Of a stretch of 60,565 nt of DNA, positions 36,008 through 44,775 are shown one piece after another. A program made the position numbers and the translations under genes. The stretch is from positions 1 through 60,565 of the forward strand of contig NZ_JACHTF010000022.1 of assembly GCF_014145325.1 (NCBI RefSeq), written 5' to 3'. The number at the start of each line of letters is the position of its first letter. Positions within the stretch are counted from its first letter, which is position 1. The notes beneath the pieces were generated by a model, which was given only the letters and a program-made list of their open reading frames with translations, ran no database searches and was not told where the DNA came from. This DNA is from Marilutibacter spongiae (lineage in GTDB: Bacteria; Pseudomonadota; Gammaproteobacteria; Xanthomonadales; Xanthomonadaceae).

Positions 36008-37210
36008 ATGGAAGGCTTGCACTCGCGCGCGCTCGCCTGGCTCGCTTCGGGACTCGCGCTGGTCATGCTGGCCGCGTGCGGCGAGGCCGATCGCTCGCCG
36101 GGCGCAGTTGCGGGCGCTGCCGGCGATGTCGCAGTCGTGCCGGTGGGCGCGGCGCCCGTGCCGGCGACGTCCACGGGCCGCCCTGCCCCGGTTGCCTACC
36201 CTGCGCCGGATGAAACCTCGACCGCCGTGCAGCAGTGGTACGCCGACTACGACGCGGCGATCCTGGCCCACCTCCGCGCCCTTGCGGCACAGGGCGACCC
36301 CTACGCCCACCTGGCGCTCGCGATGATGCTCCCGTTCCCGGATGCGCCGGACCAGGCCGAGGCACTGGAGCGGGCGCGGATGGCCGCCTTGCGGGAAGCG
36401 GCGCGGCTTGCGCCCGACGATCCGCTGCTGGCCTGGATGGAGGCGCAGTTCTGTATGGCCGGGGACGCGGCATGCGACCGCGACGCGGCCCTGGCGCGCC
36501 TGCAGGCGATCGCGCCGGACAACGCGGCGCACTGGCTGCCTTCGCTCGCAGAGGCCTGGGAACAGGGCGATGCGGCGGCGATCGACCGTTATCTCGGGCT
36601 TGCAGCGGCGGCGGAGCGCCTGGACCTCCATTACGGAGACGTCCTCGCGATGATGACCGAAGCCACCCGGGACGCGCCTATACCGCCGCTGGATGCCCGG
36701 ACCCGCGCCCAGATCGGCCGGGAGTTGGGCCTCGGCAGGCCCGCGACCGACGCGGAACTGGCCGCGATTTCCGTATCCGCCCGCGCCGCGACATATGGGC
36801 TGCCGCCGTTCAACGCGGTCATGGCCACGTGCCGCCCGGACCCCGTCCGCCCGATGACGGCGACGCGCTCGGGCAATTGCCGCCGCCTGATGTCCCGGCT
36901 CGCCGCCGGGTCCTCACTTTACGAGCGAGCGCTGGGACTGGCGGGCATGGTCCGCCTGACGCAGGGAAGGCCGGAAGGCGTCGAATGGCGTGAACAGCTC
37001 CGCCGCTTCCTGTGGATCCAGCAACAGTACCCCCAGGACGCGCTCACGATCCCCGGCTATTGGGAGGCCCATGTCTATCAGGGCGAGATGGCGGCCCTCG
37101 AGGACTTCCTGCGGCGACAGGGGCGCCTGGAGCCGCCGGATGGGTGGCTGCCGGCCGATCCGCGCCAGCGCGAGCGGGTGCTGACGGGAGGCGAGCCGCG
37201 GGGGACGTGA
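36008..37210 (+). CDS. Putative lipoprotein with Sel1/TPR-like helices
   Basis: The 400-residue product has a lipobox at Cys24 (MLAAC) and a Pro/Ala-rich linker to about residue 70. A helical domain with Sel1-like parts (ALAAQGDPYAHLALAMMLPF, AAALREAARLAPDDPLLAW-type segments) follows, and then a C-terminal half without recognised motifs. It may be distantly related to the Sel1 proteins at 31.8-33.4 kb. A purine-rich GAGGGGGAGAGGG precedes the ATG. The function is unknown. Confidence 0.72.
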   Translation: MEGLHSRALAWLASGLALVMLAACGEADRSPGAVAGAAGDVAVVPVGAAPVPATSTGRPAPVAYPAPDETSTAVQQWYADYDAAILAHLRALAAQGDPYAHLALAMMLPFPDAPDQAEALERARMAALREAARLAPDDPLLAWMEAQFCMAGDAACDRDAALARLQAIAPDNAAHWLPSLAEAWEQGDAAAIDRYLGLAAAAERLDLHYGDVLAMMTEATRDAPIPPLDARTRAQIGRELGLGRPATDAELAAISVSARAATYGLPPFNAVMATCRPDPVRPMTATRSGNCRRLMSRLAAGSSLYERALGLAGMVRLTQGRPEGVEWREQLRRFLWIQQQYPQDALTIPGYWEAHVYQGEMAALEDFLRRQGRLEPPDGWLPADPRQRERVLTGGEPRGT

Positions 37211-37293
37211 CCGCGGGCGCGTCGTCACGCGTTGTCGATGGCCCGGCCCGCGCCGGCGGTGTAGGCTGCGGATTCCGTCCGGAGGGAGCGCGC

Positions 37294-37923
37294 ATGAAAA
37301 CCGTGCTGGTCGCCAGTTCCAAAGGGGGGGTCGGCAAGACCACCATTGCCACCCACCTGGCCGCGCATGCGGCCCTCGAAGGCCTGAACACCGTCCTGCT
37401 CGACGTCGACCCGCAACGCTCCTCGACCCGCTGGGCCGAGCGCCGCGCCGCCGCCGACAGCGCCGTCCTGCCGCTGGACGGGACCCGGCGCAAGAGCTGG
37501 CGCAAGCAGCTGCCCGACGATACCCAGCGCCTGGTGATCGACGCGCCGGCCGGGGCCATGGGCGAGGCGCTGGAGCACCTGCTCGACATCGCCGACCACG
37601 TGGTGGTGCCGGTCCAGCCGTCGACCTTGGACCTGGAGGCGACGGTGCCCTTCCTGGAATCGCTGGCCCAGCATCCGCGCGTGCGCAAGGGCGAGCTGGG
37701 CGTGGGCCTGGTCGCCAACAAGTTGCGGCCCTGGACCAACACCTCGCAACAGACCGTGGAGCTGCTCAAGCACTGGCCCTATCCGCTGGTGGCCGAGCTG
37801 CGCGACAGCCAGGCCTATGTCCTGCTGACCGGCCTGGGCAAGAGCCTGTTCGACTACCACTCGGCCAAGGTGCGCGAACACCAGGACGACTGGACCCCCC
37901 TGCTGCGATGGCTGAAGCGTTGA
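37294..37923 (+). CDS. ParA/MinD-family ATPase
   Basis: The 209-residue protein has the deviant Walker A KGGVGKTT (Lys10 and Lys15), the DPQRSSTRW switch region and a VIDAPAGAMGEALEH segment. It is an orphan ParA: there is no ParB or parS-like gene beside it. Such proteins position chemosensory, pilus or storage structures rather than chromosomes. A strong GGAGGGAG site is present. SixA follows by 61 bases in the same direction, but a functional link is not evident. Confidence 0.87.
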   Translation: MKTVLVASSKGGVGKTTIATHLAAHAALEGLNTVLLDVDPQRSSTRWAERRAAADSAVLPLDGTRRKSWRKQLPDDTQRLVIDAPAGAMGEALEHLLDIADHVVVPVQPSTLDLEATVPFLESLAQHPRVRKGELGVGLVANKLRPWTNTSQQTVELLKHWPYPLVAELRDSQAYVLLTGLGKSLFDYHSAKVREHQDDWTPLLRWLKR

Positions 37924-37984
37924 GGCCGGTCCCCGGCGTTGGCGCCCGCCCGGCGTCGTCCCATCCACCCATCGGGGCCCGTCC

Positions 37985-38461
37985 ATGCGTGAACTGATCC
38001 TGCTTCGCCACGCCCACGCCGAACCGGCCGTGATGGGGCGCGCCGACCTCGACCGGCCCTTGTCCGCCGAGGGCCTGGCCGAGGCCGAGGCGGCCGGCCG
38101 CTGGCTGGCCGAACAACGGCTGATCCCCGATTGCGTGCTGTGCTCGCCCTCGCGGCGGACCCGGGAAACCCTGGAGGCCGTGCTCTCGGTGATCGGCTAC
38201 GTCGACCAGCGCATCGAACCCTCGATCTACGAGGCCACGCCCGGCACCCTGATCGCGCTGGCCGATACCCATGCCGAGGTCGGCCGGCTGATGCTGGTCG
38301 GCCACAATCCCGGCTTCGAGCGCCTGTCGGCCTTGCTGCACAGCGGGCAGACGAGCGAATACCGCGGCATGCCGCCGGCCGGCCTGGCGGTGCTGACGGT
38401 CCCGCCAGAGGCGGCGCTGGAGCCTGGCATCGCCCAGCTCAGTGCCTTCTGGTGGCCCTGA
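37985..38461 (+). CDS. sixA: Phosphohistidine phosphatase SixA
   Basis: The 158-residue protein is a short histidine phosphatase: RHAHAE (catalytic His9), RTRETL and MLVGHNPGFERL carry the second catalytic His. SixA in other bacteria removes phosphate from histidine-containing phosphotransfer proteins such as ArcB or the nitrogen phosphotransferase carrier. The length is right for SixA, and the start is supported by the core beginning at residue 4. It leads into the YceI gene after 51 bases. Confidence 0.85.
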   Translation: MRELILLRHAHAEPAVMGRADLDRPLSAEGLAEAEAAGRWLAEQRLIPDCVLCSPSRRTRETLEAVLSVIGYVDQRIEPSIYEATPGTLIALADTHAEVGRLMLVGHNPGFERLSALLHSGQTSEYRGMPPAGLAVLTVPPEAALEPGIAQLSAFWWP

Positions 38462-38512
38462 TCGCAGCCCGGGACGCTTGATGCCGGCATGCGGTGGCAG
38501 GGGGACATCGGC

Positions 38513-39112
38513 ATGAAGCGGACAGGCCGGGGCGCTTGGCGGGCCCGGTGGTGCGCGGGCCTGGCGGCCGCCTTGCTGGCCGCTGCGCTGCCCGCGAGCG
38601 CCCAGCAGTCGGTGGGACGCTTCGACGAGGCCCACACGCGCTTCGGCGTGGAACTGCTCACCCGCTGGGGGCAGCGGGTGAAGGGCGATTTCCCCCGTTA
38701 CGATGGCAGGATCGTCGCGCTCGACGACACCCGGCGGCAGGTCCGCGTCCGCCTGCTGGCTTCGGCAGTGCGCATCGGCGATTCCGATCGCTACACGCAG
38801 ATGGCGCGCGGCGAGAGCTTTTTCGACGCCGCGCACTTCCCGTACGTGGAGTTCGTCTCCGATCCGATCGACATCCGCATGGTCGAAACCGGCGGTCCAC
38901 TGCGCGGTCGGCTTACCATACGCGACGTGACACGTATCGAGACCTTCCACCTCTTGCCGGCGACCTGCACCCGGCCGGCGCGCGCCTGCGACGTGGTCGC
39001 CCACGGCCAGGTCGACCGCTACGCCTACGGCCTGGATGCCTGGCGGCTGGCGCTCGACAAGGACGTGCGATTCACCATGCGCGTGCGCCTGGCCCCGGAC
39101 GAGCAACCGTGA
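38513..39112 (+). CDS. YceI-family periplasmic protein
   Basis: The 199-residue protein has a long signal peptide (to about residue 32, ALPASAQ). The mature part matches the YceI lipocalin-like fold: VGRFDEAHTRFGVEL, QMARGESFFDAAHFPYVEF and DRYAYGLDAWRLALDKDV. YceI proteins bind isoprenoids or quinone-like lipids. The start at 38513, with GGCAGGGGGAC before it, is preferred over the ATG at 38489, which would push the signal peptide inside. It is 13 bases before a phospholipase-D-like gene. Confidence 0.85.
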   Translation: MKRTGRGAWRARWCAGLAAALLAAALPASAQQSVGRFDEAHTRFGVELLTRWGQRVKGDFPRYDGRIVALDDTRRQVRVRLLASAVRIGDSDRYTQMARGESFFDAAHFPYVEFVSDPIDIRMVETGGPLRGRLTIRDVTRIETFHLLPATCTRPARACDVVAHGQVDRYAYGLDAWRLALDKDVRFTMRVRLAPDEQP

Positions 39113-39125
39113 GGCGGGCGTGCTG

Positions 39126-41141
39126 ATGGCGTATCCCGCGCCCGGGCGCGGGTCCAGCGGGCGGCAACGGGCACGGGTCGCTCTGCTGCTGGGCCTGGTC
39201 CTGCTGTTGCCGGCCTGCGCCGGCCTGTCCAACGCGCAACGCGTGCGCGCGCAGGCCGTCGCCGTGGAAGCGCAGTCGACCGAGGCCACCTGCGGGACGC
39301 CCGGCCACTGCGCCACGACCTCGCCCTTGAGGCGCCTGGCGTCGGAGGCATTCGCGTCCTCCACGCCCGACGCGCCCCGGCACTACGCCGTCCTGCTGGA
39401 CCGTGGCGACAACGCGCTGCTGGCGCGCCTGGACCTGCTGCGCAGCGCGACCACGTCGATCGACGTGCAGACCTACATCTTCGACGAAGACGACGCCGGC
39501 CTGCTGTTCCTGCAGGAACTGCTGGCGGCGGCCCGGCGCGGGGTGCGCGTGCGCCTGCTGATCGACCAGCTCGCCGCGATGCGCCATGTCGACACGCTGG
39601 CCGCGATGGCCGCGGCGCACGTCAACCTCGAGGTCCGCCTCTACAACCCGGTGATGGACAAGGGACGGCTGGGCTATCCCGAATACGTGCTCGCCGCCGC
39701 CTGCTGCTGGAACGACCTCAACCAGCGCATGCACACCAAGTTGCTGCTGGCCGACGGCGCGGTGGGCATATCGGGAGGCCGTAACTACCAGAACGACTAT
39801 TACGACTGGGGCGAGGACTACAACTTCCGCGACCGCGACGTGCTCGTGGCGGGCCCCGTCGCGCGGGAGATGCGCAGCGACTTCGACCTGTTCTGGAACG
39901 ACCGGCGCAGCGTGCCGGTGGCGCAGCTGGACGACGTCGGTCGCCGTCTCCTGGACGACGGTGCGCCCCCGCTGCCGGTCCCGGTCTACGAACGGCCCGA
40001 ACGCGTGGAGGCGATGCGCGCGCTGGTGGCCGACCCGGCCGCCGTGGAGGCTCGCGTGGCGCGCCGGGCCTTCCCGGTCGGCGAGGTGCGCTACCTGTCC
40101 GACACCCCGGAAAAGCACAGCGGACTGGTCGGGGCGGGCACCAGCCGGTCCCTGCGCGAGCTCATCGAATCCGCGCAGGACGAGGTGCTCATGCAGACCC
40201 CGTACCTGGTCCTGTCGCCGAGCGCGCAGGACATGTTCCGGCAGATGCACGAGCGCCCCGACGCGCCGCGCATCGTGGTGTCGACCAACAGCCTGGCCGC
40301 GACCGATGCTTTCATCGTCTATGCGCTGTCGCACAAGTACAAGCGTCGCTACCTGCGCGAGTTCGGCTTCCACATCTACGAGTACAAGCCGTTCCCGAAG
40401 GATGCGCCGATCGACGTGGGGGGGCTGGGCGCGATCGGCGCCGCCGACGACGCGCCACCGGCCGACGGCGTGACCCGCGACGACCTGGCCCGCGTCGACG
40501 TGGCCGACGCCGACGCCACGGCGGAGGTGCATCGCGACCTGCGCCAGCGCTACGACCGGCGCAGCGTGGTCGGCCGCGCGCAGTACCAGCGCGCGCTCTC
40601 GCGCGAATACCGGGCCCTGCGCTTCGCGTCGCAGTCGGCCAACGCCCCGGTACCGCTGGAGCGGGAAGGGCCGCGCACCGGCCTGCACGCCAAGTCGCTG
40701 GTGATCGATGGCCGGATCGGCGTGGTCGGGACCCACAACTTCGACCCCCGCGGCGACCACTACAACACCGAGGCGGCGGTCGTCATCGAGGACGAGGCCT
40801 TCGCCCGGGCCCTGGGCGACAGCATCCGCCGCGACATCAAGCCGGCCAACTCTTGGACCATCGCCCGGCGCGACAAGCCGCCGGTGTTCTCCGGGCTGGA
40901 CTATTCGCTGGGCAAGACGTTCGAGTACCTGCCTATCTTCGACTTGTGGCCGTGGCGCTACGCCACCAGTTACGAGTTCATGCCCGGCCCGGCCTGCCCG
41001 CACCCGTTGCCGCAGGACGACCCCGGCTTCCGCGCCTGCTACCAGCCCGTGGGCGACTTCCCCGAGGTCGACCTGGGCCTGAAGGGTCTCACCACGCGCA
41101 TCTTCACCGCCTTCGGCGCCGGCCTGGCGCCCATCCTCTAG
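39126..41141 (+). CDS. Phospholipase-D-like lipoprotein (cardiolipin-synthase-like)
   Basis: The 671-residue protein has a lipobox at Cys31 (LLPAC) and two HKD motifs: HTKLLLADGAVGISGGRN near residue 200, and HAKSLVIDGRIGVVGTHNFD near residue 520. These motifs define a two-domain phospholipase D active site as in cardiolipin synthases. The long insert with Asp/Ala-rich linker (about residues 440-480) is unusual. An outer-membrane or periplasmic phospholipid transferase is likely. The start at 39126 (or GTG at 39120) follows a short gap after YceI. Confidence 0.85.
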   Translation: MAYPAPGRGSSGRQRARVALLLGLVLLLPACAGLSNAQRVRAQAVAVEAQSTEATCGTPGHCATTSPLRRLASEAFASSTPDAPRHYAVLLDRGDNALLARLDLLRSATTSIDVQTYIFDEDDAGLLFLQELLAAARRGVRVRLLIDQLAAMRHVDTLAAMAAAHVNLEVRLYNPVMDKGRLGYPEYVLAAACCWNDLNQRMHTKLLLADGAVGISGGRNYQNDYYDWGEDYNFRDRDVLVAGPVAREMRSDFDLFWNDRRSVPVAQLDDVGRRLLDDGAPPLPVPVYERPERVEAMRALVADPAAVEARVARRAFPVGEVRYLSDTPEKHSGLVGAGTSRSLRELIESAQDEVLMQTPYLVLSPSAQDMFRQMHERPDAPRIVVSTNSLAATDAFIVYALSHKYKRRYLREFGFHIYEYKPFPKDAPIDVGGLGAIGAADDAPPADGVTRDDLARVDVADADATAEVHRDLRQRYDRRSVVGRAQYQRALSREYRALRFASQSANAPVPLEREGPRTGLHAKSLVIDGRIGVVGTHNFDPRGDHYNTEAAVVIEDEAFARALGDSIRRDIKPANSWTIARRDKPPVFSGLDYSLGKTFEYLPIFDLWPWRYATSYEFMPGPACPHPLPQDDPGFRACYQPVGDFPEVDLGLKGLTTRIFTAFGAGLAPIL

Positions 41142-41153
41142 TCCCGCGTCAGC

Positions 41154-41699
41154 TTAGGGGGCGGGCGTCGCGTCGCGGACGTCGAGGACCATGAACCGAT
41201 GGCGGGTGCTGCACTGCTCGCCGCTCCAGTCGCACAACATGCCCCAGCGCATCGTCTCGTTCTCGAAAACGAAGACGCGAATGCCCTGCGCCCGCGTGTT
41301 GGTCAGCGAGACCACCTGCGCGGTACGCCACGGCACGTCGATGGGTGCGAGGCCGTCGTTGAGCATCGCGGCCGCGTGGCGGGCAAGGGCGTGGTCGAGG
41401 GGGATGTCCTGGACCTGGATGTCCCGGAAGTAGGCAGGGCCTGGTTGTGCTGCCGACTGCCCGAAGCCGGCGGGCAGTACGAAAGCCCCGAGGGTGGTGA
41501 CGAACTTCCAGGACAGGCCCGGCGGCGCGGTGAGCAGCTGACCGTCCGGCGTGCAGGCCAAAGCGGCCCAGTCCGATACCGATGGCGGTACCTCCCCGAT
41601 CGCCTCCTGCGGGGCGCCGGTGCAATCGCCGAAGGTCGCGGCACTCGACAGGCACGGCAAGGCCACCAGGCAAAGCGTCGCCAAGAGACGTTGAATCAT
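41154..41699 (-). CDS. Secreted protein of unknown function
   Basis: The 181-residue product has a signal peptide cut near residue 21 (CLSSAATF). The mature part has five cysteines (DCTGAP, LACTPDG, LCDWSGEQCSTRHRF) and a segment FVLPAGFGQSAAQPG. No family is recognised. The ATG at 41699 is supported by the signal and by a GGGGAG site just upstream; an in-frame ATG further up would give a Pro-rich leader. It converges with the phospholipase-D-like gene across 12 bases. Confidence 0.7.
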   Translation of the reverse strand: MIQRLLATLCLVALPCLSSAATFGDCTGAPQEAIGEVPPSVSDWAALACTPDGQLLTAPPGLSWKFVTTLGAFVLPAGFGQSAAQPGPAYFRDIQVQDIPLDHALARHAAAMLNDGLAPIDVPWRTAQVVSLTNTRAQGIRVFVFENETMRWGMLCDWSGEQCSTRHRFMVLDVRDATPAP

Positions 41700-41916
41700 G
41701 GCTCCCCCCGTGGGTCCGGAAACGCCGACGAGCTTACCGCATGGCCCGGTCGTGCCCGGCCGACGACGTGGCGGCCCTGCCATCGGTCATGGCAACGCCG
41801 CGGCCCGGAGTGGCATCCCTTGTGTCACGGGCTTGGCAATGACCGCTTCAAACCTCGTTCCGGGCCCCTGTCTCCAGTGGGGTGACTTTCGGCACATGGG
41901 CAAACCGTCTAGGTGT

Positions 41917-41922
41917 TATACT
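41917..41922 (+). promoter_or_regulatory. Possible -10 element (TATACT) of the small protein gene
   Basis: A TTATACT box in an AT-rich pocket lies 83 bases before the small protein's ATG. The expected -35 region is weak (near CACATGG). It is the best candidate promoter in the 300-base divergent region between the secreted protein (minus) and the small basic protein (plus). Confidence 0.4.
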
Positions 41923-42004
41923 TTACCAGCACACCGATTCACTACACCGCTTCGGAACCCCCACAAGACGCTCCCCCGCACACACCACCCCAAAGGAAAC
42001 CGAC

Positions 42005-42199
42005 ATGAACGCCATCCTCAACAGCCAGCTCCTCAACCGCCGCCGCGACGACCGCCGCGCTGCCAACGACGATGCCAACCCGGTCCGTCGCCCCTACCGC
42101 GAACGCGATTTCGGCGTCGGCTACGGCAAGAGCAGCGGTTACGCGGCCGACCGCCGCTACACCACCCGCACCTTCACCCCCCTGTACCGCTGTGCGTGA
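42005..42199 (+). CDS. Small basic Tyr/Arg/Asp-rich protein
   Basis: The 64-residue product has no signal or membrane segment. Its composition is striking: RRRDDRRAANDDANPVRRPY, then a Gly/Ser/Tyr stretch (VGYGKSSGYAADRRYTTRTF). An AAAGGAAA site and a possible TATACT promoter suggest real expression, and the composition is unlike shadow frames. It may be a nucleic-acid-binding or disordered protein. I do not recognise a family. Confidence 0.6.
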   Translation: MNAILNSQLLNRRRDDRRAANDDANPVRRPYRERDFGVGYGKSSGYAADRRYTTRTFTPLYRCA

Positions 42200-42357
42200 A
42201 GCGGCGCCGGTGATCCGGCCCTCCCGACAGGCCCTCCCCCACGCGGCCCCGTTTTCCCCTGCCGATCGGCGCGCCTCCCTCCCCATCTCTCATGGGCGCG
42301 CCGGTCGGTGTTCTTGTCCCGCTGTCGGCGCGAGGCGCCAGACGGTATCGTGAGGCG

Positions 42358-42807
42358 ATGAACCCCACGCCCGAACCTGCCGCCGAACCCCTGTTCCGGC
42401 GCGACGTCAGCCTCGACGCCCTCAACGCGCTCTCGCGCAACACCGCGATGGAGCCCCTGGGCATCGTCTTCACCGAGATCGGCCCCGACTACCTGCGCGG
42501 CACCATGCCGGTCGATGCCCGTACCCACCAGCCCTACGGCCTGTTGCACGGCGGCGCGTCGGTGCTCCTGGCCGAGACCCTCGGATCGAGCGCCGGCGGC
42601 CTGTGCGTACCCGAGGGCAAGGGCGTGGTCGGCATCGAAATCAACGCCAACCATGTCCGCGGCGTCCGCGAAGGGCGTGTCACCGGCACCGCGCGCCCCC
42701 TGCACGTTGGCGGCAGCACCCAGGTCTGGGAAATCCGGATCGAGGACGAGGCGGGCCGCCTGGTCTGCGTCTCGCGCCTGACACTGGCCGTCGTCGGCCG
42801 TCGCTGA
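42358..42807 (+). CDS. Hotdog-fold acyl-CoA thioesterase (PaaI/YdiI type)
   Basis: The 149-residue protein has the hotdog signature HQPYGLLHGGASVLLAET, where the conserved acid (Glu) and the HGG turn form the thioesterase site, and the VVGIEINANHVRGVREG strand pair. The length and motifs match YdiI/MenI-type 1,4-dihydroxy-2-naphthoyl-CoA or general acyl-CoA thioesterases. It ends eight bases before the convergent YheT gene. Confidence 0.88.
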   Translation: MNPTPEPAAEPLFRRDVSLDALNALSRNTAMEPLGIVFTEIGPDYLRGTMPVDARTHQPYGLLHGGASVLLAETLGSSAGGLCVPEGKGVVGIEINANHVRGVREGRVTGTARPLHVGGSTQVWEIRIEDEAGRLVCVSRLTLAVVGRR

Positions 42808-42815
42808 CGGCGTCC

Positions 42816-43844
42816 TCAGCCGAGCGCGTCGGCCAGGCGGCTCGCGATCCAGCGCTCGGCGAAGCCGTCCAGCCGGGCGCTCTCCAGGAAACCGCAATGG
42901 CCGCCCCAGGGCGAGATCTCCAGGCTCGAGGCGGCCGGCAAGCGCAGTGCGCGGAAGCCTTCGACCGGGATCACCGGGTCGTCCTCGGCCATGAGGATGC
43001 TCGCCGGCACTTCCAGCGCGGCCAGCCGGTCGCCGGCGACCGAGTAGCCGTCGAAGTAGTTCTCCAGGCTGCCGAAGTCGGTGTGCCGCTCGATCATCCA
43101 CTGGGTCAGCGGGCGCATGCGCAGGCCCAGCACGCGGTTGTCGAAGGCGTGCTGCTCGGGGAACAGTTCGCGCTTGCGTGCCAGCGAGCTGCGCCACTTC
43201 TTCTCGAAATACCACAGGTACAGCGGCAGGCCGGCTTCCATGGCATCCATGGTCCGCGCCGGGTCGAGTACCGGGCAGACCGCCGCGACATGGGCCAGCG
43301 GCAGGCCCGCAGCCGGCGCGCGCAGCGCGAGGCGAAGGGCGAAGTTGCCGCCCAGCGAGTAGCCGGCCACCGCCATCGGCCGCCGGCCGAAGCGTCGCGA
43401 TACGTCGAGCGCCGCGTGCACCACCTCGTCGATGCGGTTGGAGTGGAACAGCCCCTCGTTGAGGTGGTGGGTACCGCCGTGGTCGCGGAAGTTGAGCCGG
43501 AACACCTCGAAACCCGCCCGCAGCAGGGCCGCGGCGGTGAGGCGCATGTAGCTCGAGTCGACGCTGCCCTCCCAGCCGTGCAGCAGCAGCGCCAGGCCGC
43601 GCGGCTCGTCGCCGGGCATCACGCTGTGCAGGCCGTGCAGGCGCACGCCATTGCCGCCGTCGATGATGTGGCCGGTGGTTTCCGCCTCGCAGGCCGCCAG
43701 GCTGCGCTCGCCATGGCGGCGCCGCAACGGGCTGCTGCCCAGGACCGACTGCACGTGCGGGCTGCGCAGGAAGCGGGGCGGCTGGTAGTCCGCGGCCGTC
43801 AGCCGGGGGCGCGGGGCAGGGGGCGGGGATGCCGGAGGGGGCAT
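42816..43844 (-). CDS. Alpha/beta hydrolase, YheT-like
   Basis: The 342-residue hydrolase has the YheT-family features: an N-terminal FLRSPHVQSVLGSSPLRRRH, the oxyanion region LALLLHGWEGSVDSSYMR, the nucleophile elbow VAGYSLGGNFA and a C-terminal SPWGGHCGFLES with the catalytic His. Members act as esterases with unknown physiological substrate. It is coupled to the acyltransferase gene just upstream on its strand (3-base gap), suggesting a lipid-related role. Confidence 0.87.
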   Translation of the reverse strand: MPPPASPPPAPRPRLTAADYQPPRFLRSPHVQSVLGSSPLRRRHGERSLAACEAETTGHIIDGGNGVRLHGLHSVMPGDEPRGLALLLHGWEGSVDSSYMRLTAAALLRAGFEVFRLNFRDHGGTHHLNEGLFHSNRIDEVVHAALDVSRRFGRRPMAVAGYSLGGNFALRLALRAPAAGLPLAHVAAVCPVLDPARTMDAMEAGLPLYLWYFEKKWRSSLARKRELFPEQHAFDNRVLGLRMRPLTQWMIERHTDFGSLENYFDGYSVAGDRLAALEVPASILMAEDDPVIPVEGFRALRLPAASSLEISPWGGHCGFLESARLDGFAERWIASRLADALG

Positions 43845-43847
43845 CGC

Positions 43848-44651
43848 TCAGCCCGCCATCGCGTCGACGATGCGCTGCCGCGCCAGCTCGGCGATGCGGC
43901 GGCGCGCGGACTCCGTCGCCGGCGGGATAGCTTCGAGGAAATGCACCTCGGCCACGCGGGGCGGATCGCCGAGCAGGCGCAGGAAGTTCTGCATGAAGTT
44001 CTCATCGGGCCCGAACGCGACGTCGGCCTGCGCGGCGCCGCGGGTCCCGTAACGCAGCGCGACCGGTTGCACCGGCACCCCGGCCTCGACCGCGGCCAGG
44101 AAGATGCGCGCATGGAAGGGGCCGACCTCGCGTCCGTCGCGGGTACGGCCCTCCGGAAACACGCCCACCGAATGCCCGCCGCGCAGGCGGGCCAGCATTT
44201 CATGCAGCACGCCGCCCATCGATTCGCTGCTGCCGCGCGCGTGGAAGATCGACTCGCCGCGGATCGCCAGCCAGCCCACCAGCGGCCAGTGCGCGATCTC
44301 GCGCTTGGCGACGAAGCCCATCATGCGCTGGCTGTGCAGGGTCGAGATGTCGATCCAGCTGACGTGGTTGGCCACGAACAGCGCCGCCCCCGGCAGCGGC
44401 GTGCCGGTCTGGCGCACGCGGAACCCGAAGATGCGCATCAGGCCGCCCTGCCAGGCGCGGATCACCCGGTAGTCGAAGCGCTCCCCGTGCACGCGCAGGC
44501 GCCGGGCCGGTCGCAGGGTCAGCAGCAGGACCAGCGGCAGCCCGACCAGCAGGTGCGCCAGCAGCAGCGGAATGCGATAGCCATAGCGGAGGGCACGCAC
44601 CGGCCACGCCGAACGCGCGCCGGCGCCGATCGGTGGGGGTGGCGCAGTCAT
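43848..44651 (-). CDS. 1-acyl-sn-glycerol-3-phosphate acyltransferase-like protein
   Basis: The 267-residue protein has an N-terminal hydrophobic helix (about residues 27-47) and the PlsC acyltransferase motifs NHVSWIDIST (catalytic His and Asp) and VGVFPEGRTRDG (glycerol-phosphate binding). It would add a fatty acyl chain to lysophosphatidic acid or ornithine-type lipids at the inner membrane. It starts at the ATG at 44651, divergent from the TPR gene. Confidence 0.88.
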   Translation of the reverse strand: MTAPPPPIGAGARSAWPVRALRYGYRIPLLLAHLLVGLPLVLLLTLRPARRLRVHGERFDYRVIRAWQGGLMRIFGFRVRQTGTPLPGAALFVANHVSWIDISTLHSQRMMGFVAKREIAHWPLVGWLAIRGESIFHARGSSESMGGVLHEMLARLRGGHSVGVFPEGRTRDGREVGPFHARIFLAAVEAGVPVQPVALRYGTRGAAQADVAFGPDENFMQNFLRLLGDPPRVAEVHFLEAIPPATESARRRIAELARQRIVDAMAG

Positions 44652-44775
44652 GTTGGAATCATACCGAAGCGCGGCACGGTCACGGCAAGGATCGCGCGCG
44701 GATGGCCCCGATGGCACGGGAAGCGCGGGCATACGCCCGGTACAATGGCGGTTTGCCGCTGACGTCCCGACCCTC

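Noticed and set aside
37294-37923. ParA-like gene as sign of a plasmid or chromosome-partition locus
   Set aside because: No ParB gene, parS-like repeats or replication gene are adjacent; chromosomal housekeeping genes surround it.
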